This document shows, in pieces, positions 1 to 4,962 of a stretch of 5,091 nucleotides of DNA. Origin of the DNA: JANOQP01 sp044227705 (GTDB taxonomy: Bacteria; Bacteroidota; Bacteroidia; Chitinophagales; Saprospiraceae); NCBI GenBank assembly GCA_044227705.1, contig JBGAWE010000302.1, forward strand, positions 1 to 5,091. The letters run 5' to 3'. A program made the position numbers and the translations under genes. Each line of letters begins with the position of its first letter. The stretch's first letter is position 1. The notes beneath the pieces are model-generated. The model had not been told where the DNA came from and did not search any database. It worked only from the letters and a program-made list of their open reading frames with translations.

Positions 1-154
1 CGGCGCGCTTGGCGGAGAAGAGGGTGGAGGTCGGCTGGTCGTCCGCATCAACGAGCAGCACGTCGCGCCCGGCCCGCATGAGCATGACGGCGAGGTTGGT
101 GGCGAGGGTCGTCTTGCCGGTGCCGCCCTTGATTCCGCCTATCGTGTAGATCAT
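1..154 (-). CDS. parA: ParA-family partition ATPase, N-terminal part (gene runs off the window)
   Basis: The minus strand from ATG at 154-152 reads MIYTIGGIKGGTGKTTLATN and continues for 51 codons to the window edge. Residues 9-16 (KGGTGKTT) are the deviant Walker A motif of ParA/MinD-type P-loop ATPases, with the signature lysine near its start. LLVDADDQ at about residues 35-42 is the second conserved ParA nucleotide-binding motif. Such proteins use ATP-dependent dimerisation and nonspecific DNA binding to move plasmid copies apart with a ParB-like partner; no ParB is visible here. The gene lies on the same strand as repA with the iteron cluster between them, as in many low-copy plasmid backbones. 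No convincing ribosome binding site precedes the start (AGGA abuts the ATG), so the start rests on homology: ParA proteins of this type begin a few residues before the P-loop. The family call is firm. A VirC1-like ATPase or another ParA relative cannot be excluded from 51 residues. Confidence 0.9.
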   Translation of the reverse strand, partial: MIYTIGGIKGGTGKTTLATNLAVMLMRAGRDVLLVDADDQPTSTLFSAKRA

Positions 155-210
155 TCCTGTTTCGGTTTTGGCTGTGGCCGCCGCGGGAGGGCAACCTTTC
201 CTTTTTCTTT

Positions 211-277
211 CAGCCAGTTGATTTTTTTTGAAAAAACGCTATTTGAATATTTATTTGAAGTGTAACTATCTGTTTGT
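211..277. other. AT-rich stretch, candidate DNA unwinding element
   Basis: A T-run and an A-run (GATTTTTTTTGAAAAAAC at about 221-238) are followed by a strongly AT-rich sequence up to the first iteron at 278. It contrasts sharply with the GC-rich coding DNA on both sides. Adjacency of an AT-rich block to the iteron cluster is what is expected of an unwinding element in an iteron origin. It also lies in the parA upstream region, so it could contribute to a parA promoter. The assignment rests on composition and position only. Confidence 0.45.
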
Positions 278-606
278 CTACCCAAACCGTCGTGGCTTTT
301 GTAAGGTGGAGCTACCCAAACCGTCGTCCGATTTCTACCCAAACCGTCGTGAAAAACTCTCTTTCGCCCAAAACCTACCCAAACCGTCGTGAAAAAGAGC
401 TTAACTCCCGCGCCTCTCAATCCATTAAAAATCAATTGTTTATACAGGTTGTAAATTCAGTTGTCTCGTATTCGGCATCCAAAACCTACCCAAACCGTCG
501 TGAAAAAGAATCGGTTCTCCCGATTTCACAGAAAAACGGGTCTTATTAATGCCGCAAACGCTCACAAAAAGAGGCCAAAACCGGGAAAACCTACCCAAAC
601 CGTCGT
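278..606 (+). repeat. Six direct 16-bp iterons, CTACCCAAACCGTCGT
   Basis: Six exact copies of CTACCCAAACCGTCGT, all in the same orientation, start at 278, 312, 335, 375, 486 and 591. Start-to-start distances are 34, 23, 40, 111 and 105 bp, so the cluster is irregular, with four close copies and two distant ones. Copies 3, 4 and 5 share the extension GAAAAA on the right; copies 4, 5 and 6 share AAAAC on the left. Copies 4 and 5 are identical over about 31 bp (368-398 and 479-509). These are the probable RepA binding sites, and since they lie 3' of repA and 5' of parA they may also affect parA transcription. The repeats are seen directly; RepA binding is inferred from position and family. Confidence 0.93.
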
Positions 607-643
607 TTGTGTGTGTTTGTGTGCGTGTGCGTGTGTTTGTGAT
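605..643. repeat. TG-rich low-complexity tract
   Basis: Directly after iteron 6 the plus strand is built from TG/CG dinucleotide steps interrupted by TTT (TTTGTGTGTGTTTGTGTGCG and onward). Alternating pyrimidine-purine DNA of this kind is flexible and can adopt Z-DNA under supercoiling, which could matter beside an origin. It may equally be simple slippage-derived sequence. No coding function is apparent. Confidence 0.7.
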
Positions 644-663
644 GGTTTTTGGTCACTTCCGAG

Positions 664-701
664 GCGGTTTGTGTGCATTTGCGACCGTTTGCGTCGGTTT
701 G
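664..701 (-). repeat. Degenerate iteron-like fragments in inverted orientation
   Basis: Three words resembling the minus-strand iteron core (ACGACGGTTTGGGTAG) appear on the plus strand: GCGGTTTG at 664-671, ACCGTTTG at 684-691 and TCGGTTTG at 694-701. They share CGGTTTG or CCGTTTG with the iterons but are shorter and imperfect, and they face the opposite way. They lie immediately downstream of the repA stop. They could be decayed or weak RepA sites, or chance similarity in a T/G-rich region. Confidence 0.3.
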
Positions 702-720
702 AGGCAATATTGGCGTCCGT

Positions 721-1738
721 TCAGCCTCCAAAAAGGTTGGGTTTTTCAGGTGCCTGGCCAGTCGGCAGGAAAAACTGCTTGGTCGAGGGCGGAATCGGCG
801 GTGCCGAATGCTCTAGCCAGAGGCCCTTGTTCTTCTCCTCGGAAAAGCGGGCGGCGCGGTATTGCAGGTGGACGAGCTTCAGCGTCTCGCGCACCTTCTG
901 CTTGAATTTGTACATCTCGCCGTAGCCCTCACCGAACTGCTCCTTCAAGGCCGCCCACGGGATGAACTCGGGTTTCCCTTTTTCGACGCGGTGCAGCCGC
1001 TGCGCGAGCCAGGAATATAGGTCGAGCGCGAGGGCGTTGTTCGACAGCGCCGCCAAGGCCCGCTCGTCGAGCGGTATTGCGTGATTTACCAGACTGTTGA
1101 AATAATCATCCGAAAGTCTGACATTTGAGTTCCACATTATTCTTTGCTTGGCCGATTCTGGGAACCAGATGTCGAAGCTCTGGATGAGGTTGAGGTTGGT
1201 CTGGATGCCGCGTTTTGTCTCCTCGTCGATGACGAAGCCGATGGAGATGCGCGTCGACGAAAGTGACTTGAGGTTGCTCCTTGACGTAGGCGATGGTCTC
1301 TCCGTTGGTTTGTAGTCCGATGCGCCTGATGAAGGCCCATCGTACTATCCTCCACGTCGATGACCGGGTTCTGGGTCTTGACGGCCATCATTGTTGATAT
1401 GGGAAAGGATGGGTCGGGCCTTCGCGCCGTAGGGAGGCCAATCTCCCTCGCATAGTTGTCGGTGTGCGGGTTGTACATCTCGCCCATGGCAGGAGCAGCG
1501 CGGCCCTGCTTTTTCTCGATGCGCCGCTCGTCGCCCGGGTTCGGCAGCGGGGAGGAACGTCTGTGCAGCACACGCTGTGCTGAAAGACGGCGTTCTCCGC
1601 CTGCGCTGGAGGCTCAAAGTAATGGATGGCCAGCGCGCTGCGCCCGGCGCGGTCGCGGACGCTCGACGGCAGCAGTTTCGACGAAGAGGGTGGGGGAGGG
1701 GCGACCTGATCGAGGAGGTCTTTCAGCGATTTTTCCAT
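721..1738 (-). pseudogene. repA: RepA_C-family plasmid replication initiator, frame broken at six sites
   Basis: Piecing the minus-strand frames together gives one continuous initiator of about 337 residues. It starts at ATG 1738 (MEKSLKDLLDQV), passes IHYFEPP, TFLPLPNPGDERR and YGAKARPIL, then QNPVIDVEDS, FIRRIGLQTNGET and RISIGFVIDE, and ends with DIWFPESAKQRIMWNSNVRL and the RepA_C block, with PLDERALAAL, WLAQRLHRV, FIPWAALKEQFGEGYG and FKQKVRETL. Order and content match plasmid RepA proteins of the RepA_C family (Pfam PF04796), which bind iterons and open the origin. Breaks in reading direction: one extra base in 1564-1570; an extra base in the G-run 1549-1552; one base missing near 1432-1434; one extra in 1387-1393; one extra in the C-run 1336-1338; one extra at about 1276. 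From there to the stop at 721 (138 residues after Met 1137) the frame is intact. No premature stop appears in the reconstructed product, so sequencing indels or recent inactivation are both possible. The frame is open upstream of ATG 1738 to about 1960 but has no ATG there. No Shine-Dalgarno is visible. Confidence 0.85.
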
Positions 1739-1778
1739 AGTAAAACGAGCCTTTTTACGTCCTTTAGGCAGGGCGAAG

Positions 1779-1793
1779 GTATCAGGAAGATAC
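1779..1793. promoter_or_regulatory. Second inverted repeat in the repA leader, GTATC-N5-GATAC
   Basis: GTATC (1779-1783) and GATAC (1789-1793) form a perfect 5-bp inverted repeat with a 5-nt loop, 41 bases before the repA ATG and downstream of the candidate promoter. It shares the GGTATCA/TGATACC word with the upstream dyad, so both could be bound by the same regulator. As RNA the stem is short and AT-rich, so a DNA-level role is more likely than a leader hairpin. Confidence 0.3.
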
Positions 1794-1810
1794 TTTTTAG
1801 CTATTGGTGA

Positions 1811-1839
1811 AGTATTTAATTGATACCATTTTGGTACAA
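1811..1839 (-). promoter_or_regulatory. Candidate sigma70-type promoter for repA
   Basis: On the minus strand TTGTAC (1839-1834) is followed after exactly 17 nt by AATACT (1816-1811), close to the TTGACA/TATAAT consensus with ideal spacing. The repA ATG lies 73 bases further at 1738. The -35 word is part of the inverted repeat at 1820-1839, a common arrangement for a repressed or autoregulated rep promoter. If the host is a Bacteroidota species with different promoter rules, the call would weaken. Confidence 0.4.
1820..1839. promoter_or_regulatory. Inverted repeat overlapping the repA promoter, candidate operator
   Basis: TACCA (1824-1828) and TGGTA (1832-1836) are perfect inverse copies around TTT. 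The symmetry extends outward to TTG (1820-1822) and CAA (1837-1839), with one unpaired A at 1823. It covers the -35 word and part of the spacer of the candidate repA promoter. A dimeric regulator, perhaps RepA itself, could bind here; this is inference. It shows no similarity to the iteron sequence. Confidence 0.4.
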
Positions 1840-1977
1840 AAAAGTAAGGGTAGCAAGGGGCCAGTTGCTTATGCGAGTTCCGGCCTGGTCCGCTTGGGGT
1901 GGCAGCTTTCTTCAGGACATGACAAAGTAGGCGGTCATTAAAATATCATAGTTATAATTACATATCCGCTTGAACCG

Positions 1978-1994
1978 CCCTGAAATAGGTTGAC
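1978..1994 (+). repeat. Left terminal inverted repeat of the IS3 element
   Basis: CCCTGAAATAGGTTGAC matches the right end (4963-4979) perfectly in inverse orientation over 17 bp. The last bases also belong to the leader hairpin arm TTGACAC (1990-1996). Confidence 0.92.
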
Positions 1995-2009
1995 ACAACC
2001 GGACAGGTG
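1990..2009 (+). promoter_or_regulatory. Left half of the split IS3 leader hairpin and ribosome-binding region
   Basis: TTGACAC (1990-1996) is a perfect inverse copy of GTGTCAA at 3582-3588, which lies just before the orfA ATG (3593). With the inner IS removed and one GTG copy dropped, the arms are separated by a 10-nt loop (AACCGGACAG), and an AGG (2005-2007) would lie 10 nt before the orfA ATG. In the present sequence the arms are about 1.6 kb apart, so this hairpin cannot form. A hairpin in this place could limit transposase translation from outside transcripts, as known for some IS elements. Confidence 0.5.
2007..2009 (+). repeat. Candidate 3-bp target duplication GTG of the inner IS, left copy
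   Basis: GTG immediately precedes the left inverted repeat (2010) and GTG immediately follows the right one (3582-3584). Three bases alone could be chance. However, collapsing them to one copy restores a perfect 7-bp hairpin in the IS3 leader, which argues for a real duplication. Confidence 0.5.
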
Positions 2010-2032
2010 GGGTACCCGCCTAAGCCCGGACA
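2010..2032 (+). repeat. Left inverted repeat of the inner IS
   Basis: GGGTACCCGCCTAAGCCCGG and three further bases match the reverse complement of 3559-3581 at 22 of 23 positions (A at 2014 against C). GGGTACCC here is itself a small palindrome. Confidence 0.88.
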
Positions 2033-2058
2033 GGTTGTGAATCCCGAAAGCACCGCAC

Positions 2059-2062
2059 GGAG
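2059..2062 (+). promoter_or_regulatory. Shine-Dalgarno-like GGAG supporting a TTG start
   Basis: GGAG at 2059-2062 is six bases before TTG at 2069, ideal spacing, whereas the next in-frame ATG (2087) has no such motif. It favours TTG 2069 as the transposase start. Confidence 0.45.
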
Positions 2063-2068
2063 CTACCT

Positions 2069-3571
2069 TTGGGCAAACGGCACTCCATGATAAAGGCACT
2101 ATGGCAACGGGTTATGGGCCACCGGGCTGTGCACCCCGAACAGAGCGTTCGGCAGATTGGCCGCGAGCTGGGCGTCCCCAAGAGCACGGTGCAGGACGAG
2201 ATTGCGCGGCGGGCGCGCCGCGGCAACGACGCCGAGGCTGTTTTTTTGGACAGCCCGGCCGGCCAGGTTTTCCTCAAGCGGCTGATCGTGGCGACGCTGT
2301 ACACCTTCGGCATCAAGGCCGGGGTTGGCGCGGGGCGCATCGAGGAGTTCATGAAGCTGCTGCAGGTGCACACCCGCGCGGGGCTTTCCGAGCGCACGAT
2401 ATTGCGGCTGGTCAAGGAGGTCGAGGCCTCTATTTTGCGCTATCAGGAACTGGTGGAGCGGCAGCTGGTCGCACAGGCCGCAGCGCAGAAAGCCGAGTTG
2501 GAGGTCGTGCTCGGTCTGGACGAGACATGGCTCGACCAGATGCTCCTCGTCTGCCAGGAACTGGGCAGCGGCTACCTTTTTTTGAAAAGTGCGCAGCTCG
2601 GCGCGACACCGCAAGCTGGTGGGGGCACGTCGGCGCGACCACCCGACGCTTTGGGCTGAAGGCCCAGGCGGCTGGGCAGCGTCGTCGGCCGCCGGTGGCA
2701 GCGCGCGCTGGTGCTTTTTCAACGGGCCTGCGGCTACTACATCCAGCGAAAACCGTTCGAGGACGCCTATTTTTCGGCAGATATGGACCGAAAAAGGTGC
2801 CAAAACGCCTTTTTCGGCATCCACAAGGCTCTCCACCCCTTTTTGCCCGACGGCCGCCTGACAGACGGGGAATCGGTTCGTTCGCAGCTTTCGCACAGCC
2901 TCTCGCAGCTTGGAAAACTGGCCGACAAGATCGGCCTCGACGTGCCGCTGGAGAAGTTCAGCGCGATGCTCGACCTCGTCCCGGACTGGCTGCGCGCAAT
3001 CCAGTGCTGGCAGGACTGGGCCGAGGCCAGGCTGCGCGACTTCCTGCCCTCGCAAGCCGCCGCCGCGCCGCCCGAACAGCTCGGCCGCTGGCTGCTGGCC
3101 TTCTTCATGCCCGCCCTTCACTGGCAGATGACACTGCTGCGCACGCCCCAAAAAGCGCGCTACAAACGCCTGCGGGCGCAATACCGGCAATGGCTGCGCG
3201 AGGCCAGGGCGCGGCTTTTCAGGCAGGCGCTCACCGAAAAGCTCGACGCCGACGCCCGTCGGAAATGCCTCCGATGGGCGGCCAGGACGCTCTCCCTTTT
3301 CCAGCGCTCGTCCTCGCAGGTCGAGGGCCGAAACGGTGCCCTGGGATTCTTCCACCGCGCTGCCCGACGCTTCGGCCCCCAAAGGCTTCAGGCACTGACC
3401 GTCGTCCACAACTTCGACACCCGTAGGGCCGACGGAACCTCGGCGGCTGAACGCCTTTTTGACCGGCACTTCCCAGACCTGTTCGAATTCATCCTCGCCG
3501 ACTTGAGCCAAATCCCGCCCCACAGCAAAAGGACTCCCAAACAAAGGGACTTCTGGGATGTCCGGGCTTAG
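2069..3571 (+). pseudogene. Inner IS transposase, about 500 residues, two frame breaks
   Basis: From TTG 2069 the frame runs through MGKRHSMIKALWQRV and a helix-turn-helix (residues 25-45, QSVRQIGRELGVPKSTV) to VVLGLDETWLDQM, where D151 is the likely first catalytic aspartate. At the T-run 2577-2583 the frame shifts: adding one T gives YLFFEKCAARRDTASWWGHV in the next frame. It shifts back by one extra base between about 2657 and 2700, giving SVVGRRWQRALVLFQRACGY and an uninterrupted tail to TAG 3569-3571. The two shifts cancel, giving 500 residues. The C-terminal part contains SSSQVEGRNG (E near residue 419, candidate last catalytic residue) and LTVVHNFDTRRADGTSAAER followed by FPDLFEFIL, which resembles DUF6399-type transposases. 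Its stop lies inside the right inverted repeat. It would cut and join the element ends. As sequenced, translation ends at 2659 after 196 residues, so it is inactive unless the indels are sequencing errors. ATG 2087 is the alternative start. Confidence 0.8.
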
Positions 3572-3581
3572 GCGGGGACCC
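3559..3581 (-). repeat. Right inverted repeat of the inner IS
   Basis: The reverse complement matches 2010-2032 at 22 of 23 bases. It contains the transposase stop codon (TAG 3569-3571), so the coding sequence ends inside the element's terminus. Confidence 0.88.
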
Positions 3582-3584
3582 GTG
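3582..3584 (+). repeat. Candidate 3-bp target duplication GTG of the inner IS, right copy
   Basis: It pairs with GTG at 2007-2009. It is also the start of the right hairpin arm GTGTCAA (3582-3588) of the IS3 leader. Confidence 0.5.
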
Positions 3585-3592
3585 TCAAACCC

Positions 3593-3952
3593 ATGACTAT
3601 CAAAGAGTTGTCGAAACTGCGGCGGGACGGTGTTTTCAAGTCCCGCGTGGTGGCCAGCGTGCTCACCGGCGAGGTCTCGGCGCGGCGGCTTCGCGAGGAG
3701 TTGGGCATATCGCGCAACTTGCTGCGCCGCTGGCTGCGCTGGGACTGGCGGCGGCGCGTTCTCCATTTCACAAAAACGGCAAAACAGATGAAGCAGACGG
3801 ACAAGGTGGCCGAGCTCAAAAAACAGATCGCCGAGCTCGAGGCGGAGCTCGAAAAGTCGCAAATCAAGGCCGAGGCCTACCAGATCCTGATCGACATCGC
3901 CCTCGAAAAGTACGGCATCGACCTGCGAAAAAAGACTGGCCCCAAACGGTAG
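3593..3952 (+). CDS. IS3-family transposase OrfA (DNA-binding/zipper subunit)
   Basis: An intact 119-residue protein starts MTIKELSKLRRDGVFKSRVV. Residues about 15-45 contain the helix-turn-helix of IS3-type OrfA proteins (VVASVLTGEVSARRLREELG, then ISRNLLRRWLRW), which recognises the terminal repeats. Residues about 70-95 (VAELKKQIAELEAELEKSQI) form a leucine-zipper-like coiled coil for multimerisation. The end KYGIDLRKKTGPKR lies over the A6G slippage site; ribosomes that slip -1 there would produce the OrfAB fusion, while OrfA alone usually acts as a regulator. ATG 3593 is the natural start: its original ribosome-binding region (AGG 2005-2007) and leader hairpin are now separated from it by the inner IS, so expression must rely on read-through from the inner element. 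No good ribosome site lies in the bases now upstream (GTGTCAAACCC). Length and motifs are normal for the family. Confidence 0.9.
   Translation: MTIKELSKLRRDGVFKSRVVASVLTGEVSARRLREELGISRNLLRRWLRWDWRRRVLHFTKTAKQMKQTDKVAELKKQIAELEAELEKSQIKAEAYQILIDIALEKYGIDLRKKTGPKR
3928..3934 (+). promoter_or_regulatory. AAAAAAG slippery site for -1 frameshift from OrfA to OrfB
   Basis: Six A and one G at 3928-3934 overlap codons CGA-AAA-AAG of orfA. Slipping back one base continues as GAC TGG CCC CAA ACG GTA GAG into the orfB frame (VERLAQQRPLTAVSRLCQPF) and avoids the orfA stop at 3950-3952. A6G is the best-known slippage heptamer of IS3-family elements. No long stimulatory stem-loop was verified downstream. 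Confidence 0.8.
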
Positions 3953-4861
3953 AGCGGCTGGCGCAGCAGCGGCCGCTGACGGCGGTGTCGAGGCTGTGCC
4001 AACCGTTTGGGGGTGAGCCGCCAGGCGTGGTACCAGGCGCTGGCCGCTGCCGACGAGGCCGACTTCGCCGAGGGCGTCCTGCTCGACGAGGTGCGCCGCA
4101 TCCGCGCTCGCCTGCCCGGCTGCGGGGCTGAAAAGCTGCACTTTCTGCTGCGCGAGGAGGGTGTCTTCGAGCAATGGGGCCTGAAGGTGGGCCGCGACAA
4201 GCTGGCCGAGCTGCTGGCGCGGCACGGCATGCTGGCCGCCAAAAAGCGCGCCCGCGCCCGGACGACCAACTCTCTGCACCCCTACCGCCGCCACCCCAAC
4301 CTGGCCAAGGACGTGGCCCTCTCCGCCCCCGGACAGGTCTGGGTGGCCGACATCACCTATGTGCCGGTGGGCAGCGGTTTTTCGTACCTGTCGATGCTCA
4401 CCGACGCCCACTCGCGCAAGGTCGTCGGCTGGGCCCTCTCGCGCGACCTGACCGTGAAGGGGCCACTGGCCGCCCTCGAAATGGCCCTCGCCGCGAGCAA
4501 AAAACCGCTCGACGGCCTGCTCCACCACTCCGACCGCGGCGTCCAGTACTGCTGCTCGGCCTATGTCAAACTGCTCCAAAAGCACAAGGCCGGCATCAGC
4601 ATGACCCCCCTACGAGAACGCCCTCGCCGAGCGCATGAACCGAACCATCAAGGAGGAGATGCTCCAAAACCGCGGCTTCGCCACCCATGCCGCCGCCCTT
4701 GAGGCCGTCGCCCGCGCCATCGGCGAGTACAACGGCTACCGGCCCCACGCCTCGCTCGACTTCCTAACCCCCGGCCGCGTCCACAGCTCGGCCGCCGCCG
4801 CCCTCAAAAAGAGGTGGCGGAAAAGACCGCCGTATGAGAGCCGCCTCGAGAAAAAATTGGA

Positions 4862-4885
4862 AACAACAACAACAACAACAACAAC
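4862..4885 (+). repeat. AAC trinucleotide microsatellite (8 units)
   Basis: Eight consecutive AAC units lie in the 3' part of the IS3 orfB frame, where ACA codons give a run of eight threonines. It follows the conserved transposase core and is likely outside the functional domain. Slippage here would change length in steps of three without shifting the frame. Confidence 0.9.
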
Positions 4886-4893
4886 AAACCCGA

Positions 4894-4912
4894 ACGCCGC
4901 CGAAGGCGGTGT
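4894..4912 (+). terminator. GC-rich stem-loop near the IS3 right end, possible terminator
   Basis: ACGCCGCC (4894-4901), loop GAA, and GGCGGTGT (4905-4912) form an 8-bp stem with one G-T pair. T-runs occur only further on (4944-4949 and 4955-4960), so it is not a classical intrinsic terminator. It lies within the open frame of orfB. Termination is a weak inference. Confidence 0.3.
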
Positions 4913-4962
4913 CCAAGGCCCAGAACAGCCGAAAAACCCAAACTTTTTTCAGCCTTTTTTAC

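Larger units (their letters stand above)
155..720. other. Putative iteron-type plasmid replication origin (oriV)
   Basis: This 566-base stretch between parA and repA contains no credible gene. It holds an AT-rich segment (about 211-277), six identical 16-bp iterons (278-606), a TG-rich tract (605-643) and iteron-like fragments in inverse orientation (664-701). A weak DnaA-box-like word, TTATACAGG at 440-448, sits in the AT-rich gap between iterons 4 and 5 but differs from the TTATNCACA consensus near its end. In iteron plasmids the RepA initiator binds such repeats next to an AT-rich unwinding element, and the adjacent repA supports this role. The exact limits of the origin and any host-factor sites are inferred. 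Confidence 0.75.
1739..1977. other. repA upstream region, AT-rich, regulatory candidates
   Basis: This 239-bp stretch separates repA from the inserted elements. It is AT-rich near 1740-1850 and again near 1935-1970. It contains a promoter candidate for repA and two inverted repeats, listed separately. The words GGTATCA (1778-1784) and TGATACC (1821-1827) are also inverse copies of each other. A 44-codon plus-strand frame (GTG 1807 to TAA 1941) is present but unsupported. Confidence 0.5.
2010..3581 (+). mobile_element. Inner 1572-bp insertion sequence with a DUF6399-like transposase
   Basis: Inverted repeats of 23 bp with one mismatch (2010-2032 and 3559-3581; shared core CCCGCCTAAGCCCGGACA) bound one long transposase gene. 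The element sits in the leader of the IS3 element, between its left end and orfA. The transposase is unlike the IS3 proteins. Its C-terminal block resembles transposases I remember annotated with DUF6399 and not assigned to a major IS family; this is recalled, not searched. The order of events is clear from the nesting: the IS3 element arrived first and the inner element later. Confidence 0.85.

Noticed and set aside
151..435. 94-codon minus-strand frame overlapping the parA start by four bases (ATGA), suggesting a coupled small gene
   Set aside because: Most of it is translation of the iterons (repeated TVWVG and HDGLGR words), and no natural start or family is seen; the overlap is likely chance.
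440..448. DnaA box TTATACAGG
   Set aside because: Two differences from TTATNCACA near the 3' end and only one copy; too weak to list as a separate site.
278..606. CRISPR array
   Set aside because: Repeats are only 16 bp, lie at irregular distances (23-111 bp), and sit between repA and parA, as iterons do.
274..925. Plus-strand open frames of 91-154 codons over the iterons and the repA 3' end
   Set aside because: They consist of repeated iteron translation (TQTVV) and the complement of the conserved RepA_C block; repA on the minus strand explains the region.
2099..4585. 828-codon minus-strand open frame
   Set aside because: It is a shadow of GC-rich coding DNA on the plus strand: it crosses both transposases, the inner IS end and the IS3 genes, and contains no recognisable motif.
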